A DNA stretch of 64,000 bases from Desulfoprunum benzoelyticum (GTDB lineage: Bacteria > Desulfobacterota > Desulfobulbia > Desulfobulbales > Desulfocapsaceae), in NCBI RefSeq assembly GCF_014201505.1, contig NZ_JACHEO010000006.1:1-64000 (forward strand). The letters run 5' to 3'. The notes beneath the pieces were generated by a model, which was not told where the DNA came from, did no database searches, and was given only the letters and a program-made list of their open reading frames with translations. Shown here in pieces: positions 54,637 through 64,000 of the stretch. The first letter of the stretch is position 1. Every line of letters starts with the position of its first letter. The translations under genes were made by a program, and so were the position numbers.

Positions 54637-55902
54637 TCATGTCTGAGGCGCAGCCGTTTCCTTCCACTCGAAAACGATCGGCAGACGATAGACGATCCAG
54701 CGATAGACCACGAAATACAGGGCGTAGAGGGTGATCGTCAGCCAGACTTCCTTCCAGTGCGGGATCTCCGCATACATCTGGTAGTTAAAGCAGACAAGCG
54801 CGGTATTGAGACGGTTCCAGACAATGCCGACCACCGTCAGGAAGGCGGCAATCCTGACCTTGCCGACCTCGCCGTTGCGGACGCCGGTGGCAAAGAGCAG
54901 CATCGGCGCCACCACGCCGATCCCGACCTCGAGGAGGTAGTACAGGCCCCAGCCGCCAAGCAGCTGTTCCCATTCGTTATCATGGGCGATCGCCACCAGC
55001 TTGATCACCAGATAGGTGATCATCGCATAGGAGGCGCCTTTTCCCAGCCCCAGGGTCATCCGTTGCAGATTGGCCCGGAAGGCATGACCGCAGCGCCAGG
55101 GAATCCAACGATCGATCAGGGTGGAACTGACGATCACCATCGCCAGTCCGCCGAAAATCGCCGAACAGAAGAAATGAATCCATTGGAATTCGCTCGACAG
55201 CCAGAGGGGATGCACCTTCGTCGGGGCATAGGTGAACAGGGCTCCCAATGCCCCCTGGTGCAGGGTTGAGAGGATGATACCGGCGATCGTCAGCCCCAGA
55301 GTGATCCGTTTGATGTGGATCTTCCATGCCGACCGGCCGATCCACTCGAAAAATGAGGGCAGGACCTCGGCGACCTGCACCGAAAGGTAGGTGGCGACAT
55401 GCCAGGCCACCAGAAAGAGCACCGCCGCCGGGCCGAAGGAGATGACCATCGGATAGGTCAACCGCCAGGGCATGCCGAGGTCGACCAGCAGATAGACGAC
55501 GGCGAAGAAATAGCCCAGCAGGCCGTTGAGCAGGGCCAGGCGTTCGATGGGATGGAAATCCTTCCGCCCGAACAGGGAAACCGTCGTGCCGAGGAGGAAA
55601 CCGGAGGCCGAGAGCGGCACCATGCCGAACAGGCCGAAACCGAGAAACAGGCCCCACGGGTAATCGTTGGAGGCATGGGTGACCGAACCGAGACCGACCA
55701 GGTAGCGCTGCAGCAGCAGCGGCAGGCCGACCGCGAAGAGCACCAGCAGCAGCCAGTTGACGGGGTTGCGCAGCAGCTGCCGCAGATACTGACGGGCAGT
55801 GAGGCCGAGCAGGATCTTTTCCTTCAATGTCCAGGGACTGCCGTCGACTCGATAGGAACTGCTGAGCGGCAGATAATCGCTTTCCGCGACCAGGTTTTTC
55901 AT
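54637..55902 (-). CDS. NrfD/PsrC-family membrane quinone-interacting subunit
   Basis: 421 aa with about ten helices and no signal peptide, in the NrfD/PsrC/HybB family, which passes electrons between the quinone pool and a partner FeS protein. Hydrophobic stretches begin at about residue 48 (PVNWLLLVLFAVGLPLLLQR). Small loops carry few conserved polar residues. It overlaps the FeS gene by four bases and ends at a terminator, so it is the last gene of the operon. Confidence 0.9.
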   Translation of the reverse strand: MKNLVAESDYLPLSSSYRVDGSPWTLKEKILLGLTARQYLRQLLRNPVNWLLLVLFAVGLPLLLQRYLVGLGSVTHASNDYPWGLFLGFGLFGMVPLSASGFLLGTTVSLFGRKDFHPIERLALLNGLLGYFFAVVYLLVDLGMPWRLTYPMVISFGPAAVLFLVAWHVATYLSVQVAEVLPSFFEWIGRSAWKIHIKRITLGLTIAGIILSTLHQGALGALFTYAPTKVHPLWLSSEFQWIHFFCSAIFGGLAMVIVSSTLIDRWIPWRCGHAFRANLQRMTLGLGKGASYAMITYLVIKLVAIAHDNEWEQLLGGWGLYYLLEVGIGVVAPMLLFATGVRNGEVGKVRIAAFLTVVGIVWNRLNTALVCFNYQMYAEIPHWKEVWLTITLYALYFVVYRWIVYRLPIVFEWKETAAPQT

Positions 55903-56831
55903 CGCTTCTCCTCCTCCGGGTGATCCACCGCTTCCCCTGCCGCTGTCTCCTTGCGGGTGGCGAGGAGATGGAAACCGGCAAACAGGGCCGGCCAGATCGT
56001 CAGCACCATCGGCACGATGCCGAGGAAATTCTTCACCGAATCCAGGATCGGGGCATGGGGCAGTTCGGTATTGAAGCCGATCTGCGCAAACGGCACCGGC
56101 GACAGATAAAGCCAGGATGTCCCCCCCGCCTCGTATTCACCATAGATATGATCGACGTAGCGATCGGGGTGCTCCTCGATCCGGCGCCGGCCGACCTTGA
56201 TCAGATCCTGGCGCCGGCCGAAGACCAGGGCTTCCTGGGGGCAGGCCTCGACACAGGCCGGCGGTTTGCCGTATTTGAGCCGGGTGTCGTAACAGAAGAC
56301 GCATTTCTGGATCCGCGGCGAAAAGGCGCTGGAGTACTTGAATGCCGGGATATAAAAGGGACAGGCGATCATGCAGGTGCGGCAACCGACGCAGACATCC
56401 TGATTGTAGATCACCGCCCCTTCCGGAGTCTTGGTGTAGGCGTTGACGAAACAGGACGTCAGGCAGGCCGGCTCCTGGCAATGGTTACACTGGACCTTGC
56501 GGAACAACGGATGCTCACGCCCCGGCGCCTCATAGCGGTTGACGACGGTATAGCGGGTTTCGTCGGTCCGCCGCTGCCGGCCATGTTCCAATTCTTCAAA
56601 GACCGTCATGTCGTTGAACGGCTTTTCCGGCTCAGGCAGCCCCTGCTCGGCGTTGCAGGCCGCCTCGCAGCTGCGGCAGCCGACACAGCGCCCGAGATCG
56701 ACCAGGACCCCCATCGAATCCGGGTACTCCTTCACCTGATGGCCGCTGCTCTGCCGCGGCGACAGCAGTGCCGCGATGGCCGCCGCCACCCCGCTCTTCA
56801 GCATGGTTCTGCGTGTTGTTTTCTCACCCAT
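55899..56831 (-). CDS. TAT-exported 16-cysteine (four-cluster) FeS protein
   Basis: 310 aa from MGEKTTRRTMLKSGVAAAI, a twin-arginine signal; the ribosome binding site is closer to ideal here than for an ATG two codons earlier. Four ferredoxin-type clusters: CVGCRSCEAAC from 49, CNHCQEPACLTSC from 115, CVGCRTCMIAC from 147, and CVFC...CVEAC from 177. C-terminal helix at about 268-291 anchors it at the outer face of the membrane. Same family as HybA/NrfC/DmsB-like partners of NrfD. Confidence 0.92.
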   Translation of the reverse strand: MGEKTTRRTMLKSGVAAAIAALLSPRQSSGHQVKEYPDSMGVLVDLGRCVGCRSCEAACNAEQGLPEPEKPFNDMTVFEELEHGRQRRTDETRYTVVNRYEAPGREHPLFRKVQCNHCQEPACLTSCFVNAYTKTPEGAVIYNQDVCVGCRTCMIACPFYIPAFKYSSAFSPRIQKCVFCYDTRLKYGKPPACVEACPQEALVFGRRQDLIKVGRRRIEEHPDRYVDHIYGEYEAGGTSWLYLSPVPFAQIGFNTELPHAPILDSVKNFLGIVPMVLTIWPALFAGFHLLATRKETAAGEAVDHPEEEKR

Positions 56832-56907
56832 GAACATTTCCTCCTTCCCCCCAGGTTCACACTCCGTCCCGATAACCTTGACCCGGCAACGTCCCCACCG
56901 GGCGGAT

Positions 56908-57390
56908 TCAGCGTTGCGCCGAAAACCGCTCGACCCCGGCCGGGGATAGCCGATGACAGTCCTCACAGCCCACCCCGGCGCCCTCGGTGCGATGACACCC
57001 CAGGCACTGCAGATGCAGGGCGCCAAGAAGTCCGGGGGTATCGATGTGATAGCGATCTTCTTGTTTTTCCCCCGTCCTGCCGAAGGTCGGCCCCTCCGCC
57101 GAATGACAGGCGGAGCACGCCACTTCCGCCGCTTCGGGTGAATCGGCATGGCACTTGACGCAGACCGGTTGCCGGGTCCCGCCTCCAGTCGTGTGGTGGT
57201 GACAGGACGCGCATTCAAATCCGTCGGCATGGAGGCGGTGGTCGAATTCCACCGCCTCGTAAAGACGCTGGAGGACGTCGAGGCTGACCGTCTCCGGCGC
57301 ATCCTCCGCCTCCATCGCCATGACCGGCACAGTCAATGCGGTCACGACAAGACTGCAACAGATCGCTCGAACGCTCTTTGCCCACTTCAT
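56908..57390 (-). CDS. Pentahaem class III-type cytochrome c
   Basis: 160 aa from [12 protein letters not shown], placed after AAGGGGG, with a signal peptide to about residue 27. Five CXXCH motifs at 60, 77, 92, 129 and 142 and an EFDHRLHADGFECASCHHH start typical of cytochrome c3/c7-like folds. Periplasmic carrier, likely exchanging electrons with the FeS/NrfD proteins encoded downstream. Its ATG overlaps the ftsH stop. Confidence 0.9.
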   Translation of the reverse strand: MKWAKSVRAICCSLVVTALTVPVMAMEAEDAPETVSLDVLQRLYEAVEFDHRLHADGFECASCHHHTTGGGTRQPVCVKCHADSPEAAEVACSACHSAEGPTFGRTGEKQEDRYHIDTPGLLGALHLQCLGCHRTEGAGVGCEDCHRLSPAGVERFSAQR

Positions 57391-59252
57391 ACCGGAATCC
57401 CCCTTGTAGGTTGGACAGCCGCGACCGACGGGACAGCAACGGCCTGTTCCGTTCGGTCGGGTTGCATACCGCCGACCGAACTCATATAGCACTGCATGAC
57501 GATATTGATTTCCTCGGCATCGATCGTTTCGTTGATCAGCAACACCTCGGCCAGCTCATGGATGAGACGGTTGTGACTGCGCAGCAGCTTTTCGGTTTCT
57601 TCGGTGCAGTCGGTGATGATCCGCCGGACCTCGAGATCGATCTCCCGCGCCGTCGCCTCGCTGAAATCACCACGGGTGGCGATGTCGCCCAGGAACTGGT
57701 GCTGTTTGTGACGGTAGACGGTGGAACCGAGGGAGGCGCTCATCCCCCACTCACAGACCAGTCGGGTGGCGATATCGGTGGCGGCGGCGATGTCGTTGGC
57801 GGCCCCGGTCGACAGGTGGTTGAAAACGATCTTCTCGGCGACCCGTCCCCCCAGCAGGACCTTGATGCGGTTGAGCAGGTACACCAGGGAATAGGTATAA
57901 CGCTCCTCGAAGGGAATCTGCTGGGTCAGGCCCATGGCCATGCCCCGCGGGATGATGGTGATCTTGTGGAGTTTGTCGGTCTCCGGCAGCAGTTGGGCGA
58001 CGATGGCGTGACCGGCCTCGTGGTAGGCGATCACCCGGCGCTCCCGTTCGTTGATGGCGGCATTGCGGCGTTCGATACCGAGCAGGATCTTGTCCTTGGC
58101 GTCTTCGAAGTCGTCCATTTCCACCGCCTGCTTCTGCCGCCGGGCGGCGATCAGGGCCGCCTCGTTGACCAGGTTGGCGATGTCGGCGCCGCTGAACCCG
58201 GGGATGCCCTGGGCGATCAGGGTCAGGTTCAGGCCGGGCGACACGGCCACCTGGCGGGTGTGGACCTCGAGGATCCGGACCCGGCCGAGCAGGTTCGGCA
58301 GCGACACGGTGAGCTGACGATCAAAGCGCCCCGGCCGGAGCAGGGCGGGATCGAGGACGTCGGGACGATTGGTGGCGCCGATCAGGATAACGGTCTCGTT
58401 GCTGGAGAAGCCGTCCATTTCGACCAGCAGGGCATTGAGCGTCTGCTCCCGCTCCTCGTTGGAGCCGCCGCTCGTCCGCCGGCTGCCGATGGCGTCGATC
58501 TCGTCGATGAAGACGATGCAGGGGGCGGTCTTCTTCGCCAGTCCGAACAGCTCCCTGACCCGGGATGCACCGACGCCGGCGAACATCTCGACAAAATCCG
58601 AGCCGCCGATGGAGTAGAAGGGTACCGAGGCCTCGCCGGCTATCGCCCGGGCCAGCAGGGTCTTGCCGGTTCCCGGCGGCCCCTGCAGCAGCACCCCTTT
58701 GGGGATCCGGCCGCCAAGCAGGTTGTATTTCTGATGGTTTTTGAGGAAGTCGACGATCTCCTTGAGCTCTTCCTGCACCTCGTCGATGCCGGCGACATCG
58801 GCAAAGGTCTTGGTCTCACCCGGTCCGGTCCTGATCTGGAAGCGCTTGTCCTTCCAGATCGTGTTGTCACCGTAGGTCGAGCGCCGGCTGAACATCAGCC
58901 AGATTCCGCCCGCAATCATCGACAGCAGCACCAGGCCCATAACCCTGGTGAAGGGGCTCGGCGGCGGGCTGACTTTGACCTCGACATCCTTCTGATCCAG
59001 CAGCGGCATGACGGCGGTAATATCCGGAGAATAGGTGATGAACTCCGTTCCCCCCCGGTCGTGTCCCCGGATTTCGCTCCCCCGGATAGCCACCGCCACC
59101 ATCCGGTCGGCCCTGAGATCGTCGACAAAGGCGGAATAACTCCGTTCCGGCGGGGTCGTCTCCAGCAGCCAGACATTGTATCCCAGGACGCCGAGAACGG
59201 TCAGGAGAATCAGAAACAATCCGAGCTGGACATTGTTCCGCATGGCCCTCAC
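57387..59252 (-). CDS. ftsH: Membrane protease FtsH
   Basis: 621 aa. Helices at about 9-29 and 104-122 flank a small periplasmic domain. AAA+ Walker A GPPGTGKT at 191-198, FIDEIDAIG Walker B, second-region [23 protein letters not shown], and the zinc site HEAGHA. Complete but placed inside a redox operon (ATGA overlap on both sides), away from the usual hflB-folP context, so it is probably an extra, dedicated copy; whether another FtsH exists cannot be seen from this window. Confidence 0.95.
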   Translation of the reverse strand: MRAMRNNVQLGLFLILLTVLGVLGYNVWLLETTPPERSYSAFVDDLRADRMVAVAIRGSEIRGHDRGGTEFITYSPDITAVMPLLDQKDVEVKVSPPPSPFTRVMGLVLLSMIAGGIWLMFSRRSTYGDNTIWKDKRFQIRTGPGETKTFADVAGIDEVQEELKEIVDFLKNHQKYNLLGGRIPKGVLLQGPPGTGKTLLARAIAGEASVPFYSIGGSDFVEMFAGVGASRVRELFGLAKKTAPCIVFIDEIDAIGSRRTSGGSNEEREQTLNALLVEMDGFSSNETVILIGATNRPDVLDPALLRPGRFDRQLTVSLPNLLGRVRILEVHTRQVAVSPGLNLTLIAQGIPGFSGADIANLVNEAALIAARRQKQAVEMDDFEDAKDKILLGIERRNAAINERERRVIAYHEAGHAIVAQLLPETDKLHKITIIPRGMAMGLTQQIPFEERYTYSLVYLLNRIKVLLGGRVAEKIVFNHLSTGAANDIAAATDIATRLVCEWGMSASLGSTVYRHKQHQFLGDIATRGDFSEATAREIDLEVRRIITDCTEETEKLLRSHNRLIHELAEVLLINETIDAEEINIVMQCYMSSVGGMQPDRTEQAVAVPSVAAVQPTRGIPV

Positions 59253-60130
59253 CCTCTCCTGACCACATATGGGGACATCCCGCCGTCGGAAGAGAGCAGG
59301 GCGGTGACGAGATGATCGAGCACCGCCTGGCGGTCAGGCCAGAAGGCGGTATTCCAGTGAAAGCTGAACTCATCGAGATACGTCTGGAGATAGGCGCCAT
59401 CGACGGCCCTGTGAAAGACGCGCTGCAGCCAGGCCTCCGCCTGCTCCACCACATCCCGGCCCTTCTGCCGCTGCTCCGCCGCAGCCATTCCGAGATGGAA
59501 GGCGCCGGCAAGGCCGGCATACTCCGCCCTCCGCCCGTCGCCTACCTGCAGGCTGGAATTCTTCATCACCAGAGAAGAGATGGCGGCAGCCAAGTCCGGC
59601 GGGGTCCGGGATTGGAGGACCTGAAATCTGACGCGCGCCGAATCGGCCTTGCGGGCGTTGAGTTCCAGCGCCATGGCGATTTCCCGGGATACCAGCCGCC
59701 CCCCGGCCGCTGCCGACAGAGCGACGACATCGAAGAGAACCTGACCGCGACAGCCGGCCGATTCCGCCAGCGCCGCAGCCAGCCTGAGTTTCTGCAGCCA
59801 GCTCCAGGCCGTCTGATAGCAGGTCAATCCCATCAAGCGCTGCAGTTCGCGGGCGCTCAGCCCTTGACTGCGGGAACAGAACAGCGAGGCCACCTGCAGC
59901 CAGGCGCCGAGGTCCTTCTTACTGCCATGCATGATCGTCTGGGCAGTGATGGACGTCTGTTTGCGGCAGTAGCGGCAGACGACGGTGTAGGCCGGGGCCG
60001 TTTCCTTCTGCACCGCTCCGCAGAACGGACACCTGAATCCCAGCGGCCAGCGGCGGCGAAACAGATAGGTGACGCAGGCATGTTCGTTGGTAAAACGGCT
60101 GTTGATCCCTGTTCTGCTCGTCCCGGCCAT
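59249..60130 (-). CDS. IS1595/ISXO2-like protein with altered active site, possibly domesticated
   Basis: 293 aa from MAGTSRTGINSRF (site AGGAGGCG before it); a start at 60151 is also possible. N-terminal zinc ribbon (C34, C37, C52, C55), then the helical ISXO2 region with QTIMHGSKKDLGAWLQ and GLTCYQTAWSWLQKLRLA. The DDE strand that normally reads like VEVDExYxGG is LFDVVALSAAAGG, VTDGW-like is VGDGRRAEY, and the last part is VFHRAVDGAYLQTYLDEFSF. Some acidic residues are kept and others lost, so transposition is doubtful. Overlaps ftsH by ATGA and no terminal repeats were seen. A regulatory or host-adapted role is inferred. Confidence 0.75.
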   Translation of the reverse strand: MAGTSRTGINSRFTNEHACVTYLFRRRWPLGFRCPFCGAVQKETAPAYTVVCRYCRKQTSITAQTIMHGSKKDLGAWLQVASLFCSRSQGLSARELQRLMGLTCYQTAWSWLQKLRLAAALAESAGCRGQVLFDVVALSAAAGGRLVSREIAMALELNARKADSARVRFQVLQSRTPPDLAAAISSLVMKNSSLQVGDGRRAEYAGLAGAFHLGMAAAEQRQKGRDVVEQAEAWLQRVFHRAVDGAYLQTYLDEFSFHWNTAFWPDRQAVLDHLVTALLSSDGGMSPYVVRRG

Positions 60131-60193
60131 ATCGTTGACGCCTCCTGTCATTGCCGTGCAGGTGGAGCACCATCCCCTGATGTATCATTCAAT

Positions 60194-60209
60194 AGCATAG
60201 GCAATGCCA
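60194..60209 (-). promoter_or_regulatory. Sigma-54 promoter of the redox operon
   Basis: On the minus strand TGGCATTGCCTATGCT has GG and GC ten bases apart (consensus TGGCAC-N5-TTGCW). The predicted start, near 60183, is about 50 nt before the first gene. Confidence 0.75.
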
Positions 60210-60349
60210 ACTTGACGGCCGACCGGATTATCGGTGGATTTTTTTTCCAGGACCCCGCCAAGGCGCAGGGAATCAGGCCTCGCGATGACTTCAGGCGGTC
60301 GGCAGATGACGATGAACTGGGGAGCGGAGAGCGATGGGCGACAAATGCG

Positions 60350-60387
60350 ACACAAGTGTGGCCACAGAACTGTGGCCACACTTGTGT
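60350..60387. promoter_or_regulatory. Perfect 18-bp inverted repeat, probable enhancer (UAS)
   Basis: ACACAAGTGTGGCCACAG and CTGTGGCCACACTTGTGT are exact reverse complements around AA. Each arm holds the palindrome TGTGGCCACA (60357-60366 and 60371-60380, 14 bp apart). It lies about 170-200 bp upstream of the operon start, the usual distance for activators of sigma-54. It may also end the regulator transcript, but there is no T-run. Confidence 0.8.
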
Positions 60388-60404
60388 GGGATGGAGGGGT
60401 TGGT

Positions 60405-62198
<1,794 letters not shown>

Positions 62199-62233
62199 GA
62201 CGTTGATTTGACCGGCCGCAGCCGGTTCAACCC

Positions 62234-62968
62234 TTACTTGAAGGTGTTCATGTCGCGGAAAACCACGACTGCCCCGGTGAGCATGCCGCGGTCCCTGATC
62301 GGGGTGCTGACGTATTCGACCGGAAAACTGGCGCCGTTCTTTCCCCAGAACACATCATCGCTCCGGTAGTGCACCAGACCGTCCTTGTAGGCCATGTAAA
62401 TCGGACATTCTTCCATCGGATGCGGCGACCCGTCCGGCCGGGTATGGTGGATCAACCGGTGATGGCCGTTGCCGATCAGTTCTTCCGGTTCCCGGCCCAA
62501 CATCAGCGAAGCGGCCCGGTTGATGAACATCACCCGGCCCTGGTTGTCGATGCCGAGGATTCCCTCACCGGCGGAATCGAGGATCAGGTGCAGCCGCTTC
62601 TGCAGGCCCCGGACCTCCTCCTCGGCCTGGGTCCGCTCCGCGATCTCGCGATTGAGGGCGCCGTTGATGACCTGGAGCTCAAACACCCTCTTCTCGATCA
62701 GTTCCGCAAACTGGTTCTGCATCTGACCCGACCGGTTCCGTTGTGCCTCCAACTCCTCACGCAGACCGGCCAACGTTTCCTGCTGCCGGTGCAGAGTGCG
62801 TTGGACGACGTACAGAACCAGGGCCAGCAGCACAGCCAACAGGCCGAACCTGACGAAAATGGCGTTTTCCCCCGCACCACTCCCCGTCCCCTGCAGCATC
62901 AGCATCAGGCCGGCATAGAGAATGAATCCAACCACCACATAGATTTTTGTCCAGACCTGGTCCCTCAT
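62234..62968 (-). CDS. Membrane-anchored PAS domain protein
   Basis: 244 aa from MRDQVWTKIYVVVG, whose ATG overlaps the upstream kinase stop. Two helices at about 8-26 and 37-56, a coiled coil (about 60-125), then a PAS domain with HLILDSAGEGILGIDNQGR and the PAS/PAC end GAVVVFRDMN. No kinase or other output domain, so it probably senses a ligand or redox signal and passes it to the neighbouring proteins by contact. Confidence 0.8.
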   Translation of the reverse strand: MRDQVWTKIYVVVGFILYAGLMLMLQGTGSGAGENAIFVRFGLLAVLLALVLYVVQRTLHRQQETLAGLREELEAQRNRSGQMQNQFAELIEKRVFELQVINGALNREIAERTQAEEEVRGLQKRLHLILDSAGEGILGIDNQGRVMFINRAASLMLGREPEELIGNGHHRLIHHTRPDGSPHPMEECPIYMAYKDGLVHYRSDDVFWGKNGASFPVEYVSTPIRDRGMLTGAVVVFRDMNTFK

Positions 62969-64000
62969 CCCATCCCCCCGTCCGCTTCCACCGGCAAGTC
63001 GATCTGAAACCGGGTCCATTCCCCCACCTTGCTGCGTACCCGGATGAAACCGCCATGATCACGGATCAGCCCGTGACTGATGCTCAACCCCAGCCCCGTC
63101 CCTTCGCCCTTCGGCTTGGTCGAGAAGAAGGGATCGAAAATCCGCTCCTGTATCTCCGGGGTAATGCCGATGCCGTAATCGGTGAACGTCAGGCAGATGT
63201 ATTTCCGGCCATCCTGCTGTTTCATCTCGCCCCCGATGACGAGCCGTTTTTTAGCGCAAGGTTGAGGATAGCGGCTGTTCAGGGCATACCGGGCATTGCT
63301 GATCAGGTTGAGGAAGACCTGCTGCAGCTGCTGCTCATTGCACATCAGGGGCGGCAGAGAATCGATGATATTCACCGAGCAGACAATGCCGTCCTTTTTC
63401 AGCAGATGGGCGACGAGATGGAGACTGTTGGCGATGATCGACTCGATCCTGGACAGGGCCAGTTCCTCGCCACGGTGGCGGGCGAAGGCCAGCAGGTTCG
63501 AGACGATGCCGGCGATCCGCTTGCCTTCGCTGATGATATTGTAGAGGTTGTCGGTATTGTCAGGATCCTGGGGATCATCGAGGATGATCTGGGCGTAATT
63601 GATGATACCGTTGATCGGATTGTTGATCTCATGGGCCACGCCGGAGGCCAGTTCGCCGATGGCCGCCAGTTGCGCCGCCCGGATCGCCTCGGCCCGGACC
63701 ACTTCCTCCTCGGTGAGGTTGCGGGCCAGCAGCAGTGTCGCGTTGATGTCGCCGTTTTCCTCCACCAGAGGGCTGACGGTCAGCATATAGGTGCCGTGCA
63801 GACCATGGAGCTCCGTTTCCGATATCTGCGTCCTGCGGCAACCGATGAAATCCTCGAGCGGGCAGCGATTTCCCTCCCCATGCCCGAGGTGAAGAATATC
63901 GCATACTTTCTTACCAACCACCTCCTCTCGACGCTTCTTGGCGGCGGCGCAGGTGGCCGGGTTGGCCTCGATGATGATGCTGTCGTTGGAGACCACCAGG
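62965..64000 (-). CDS. PAS sensor histidine kinase, 5' end beyond the window
   Basis: At least 345 aa, open at the window edge. PAS fragment (NDSIIIEANPATCAAAKKRREEVVGKKVCDIL with cysteines nearby), then HisKA with GVAHEINNPINGI, N-box QVFLNLISNARYAL, G-boxes DYGIGI and GTGLGLSISHGL. The cysteine-containing PAS end (CPLEDFIGC) suggests a redox or metal cofactor, which is inference. With the PAS protein and the NtrC regulator it forms a three-gene signalling operon. Confidence 0.9.
   Translation of the reverse strand, partial: LVVSNDSIIIEANPATCAAAKKRREEVVGKKVCDILHLGHGEGNRCPLEDFIGCRRTQISETELHGLHGTYMLTVSPLVEENGDINATLLLARNLTEEEVVRAEAIRAAQLAAIGELASGVAHEINNPINGIINYAQIILDDPQDPDNTDNLYNIISEGKRIAGIVSNLLAFARHRGEELALSRIESIIANSLHLVAHLLKKDGIVCSVNIIDSLPPLMCNEQQLQQVFLNLISNARYALNSRYPQPCAKKRLVIGGEMKQQDGRKYICLTFTDYGIGITPEIQERIFDPFFSTKPKGEGTGLGLSISHGLIRDHGGFIRVRSKVGEWTRFQIDLPVEADGGMG

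Overview
The window looks like a chromosomal segment of a Desulfobacterota (former Deltaproteobacteria) anaerobe, probably Desulfobulbales- or Desulfuromonadales-like. The reasons are periplasmic multihaem c-type cytochromes, a TAT FeS/NrfD membrane redox complex, sigma-54 promoters with enhancer-binding regulators, a PilA pilin behind a sigma-54 promoter, and a candidate selenocysteine codon. The order is inference; no rRNA is present.

Layout. 0-3 kb: AbiE-type toxin-antitoxin genes. 3-4.6 kb: an orphan sensor kinase whose last codons lie in an interspersed repeat. 4.6-5.1 kb: a repeat array. 5.4-11.2 kb: pilA, two GT-C type membrane proteins and a VKOR-DsbA fusion, which together look like a pilin maturation cassette. 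11.5-23.5 kb: an O-antigen cluster (CDP-3,6-dideoxyhexose genes rfbFGH, a sugar reductase with an in-frame 18-bp tandem repeat, a flippase, several glycosyltransferases and a methyltransferase), AT-rich in its middle. 23.7-28.5 kb: a second repeat array and a dense island of small toxin-antitoxin modules, many with the toxin broken and the antitoxin kept. 28.7-30 kb: a pentahaem cytochrome interrupted by one in-frame UGA, a selenoprotein candidate. 30-34.5 kb: cNMP-binding/DUF4388 protein, MFS transporter, IscU-like scaffold and a metallopeptidase. 34.6-40.8 kb: tRNAs flanking tig-clpP-clpX-lon. 41-45 kb: DsbA-like protein, phoH, an in-frame YbeY-PdxJ fusion and tRNA-Leu. 45-53.6 kb: aldo/keto reductase, CoA-transferase, thioesterase, acyltransferase, pentapeptide lipoprotein and dnaE.

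53.7-64 kb holds the most coherent unusual system. A leftward operon encodes an IS1595/ISXO2-like protein with an altered active site, an FtsH protease, a pentahaem cytochrome, a TAT FeS protein and an NrfD-type membrane subunit; four-base stop/start overlaps join all adjacent pairs except cytochrome to FeS protein. It has a -24/-12 promoter and, about 170 bp further upstream, a perfect 18-bp inverted repeat built from two TGTGGCCACA palindromes. Next to it lie a REC-PAS-AAA-HTH sigma-54 activator, a PAS membrane protein and a histidine kinase that runs off the window. Two small membrane proteins just beyond the operon have their own -24/-12 promoter.

All assignments come from reading the sequence and remembered family features; no database search was run.
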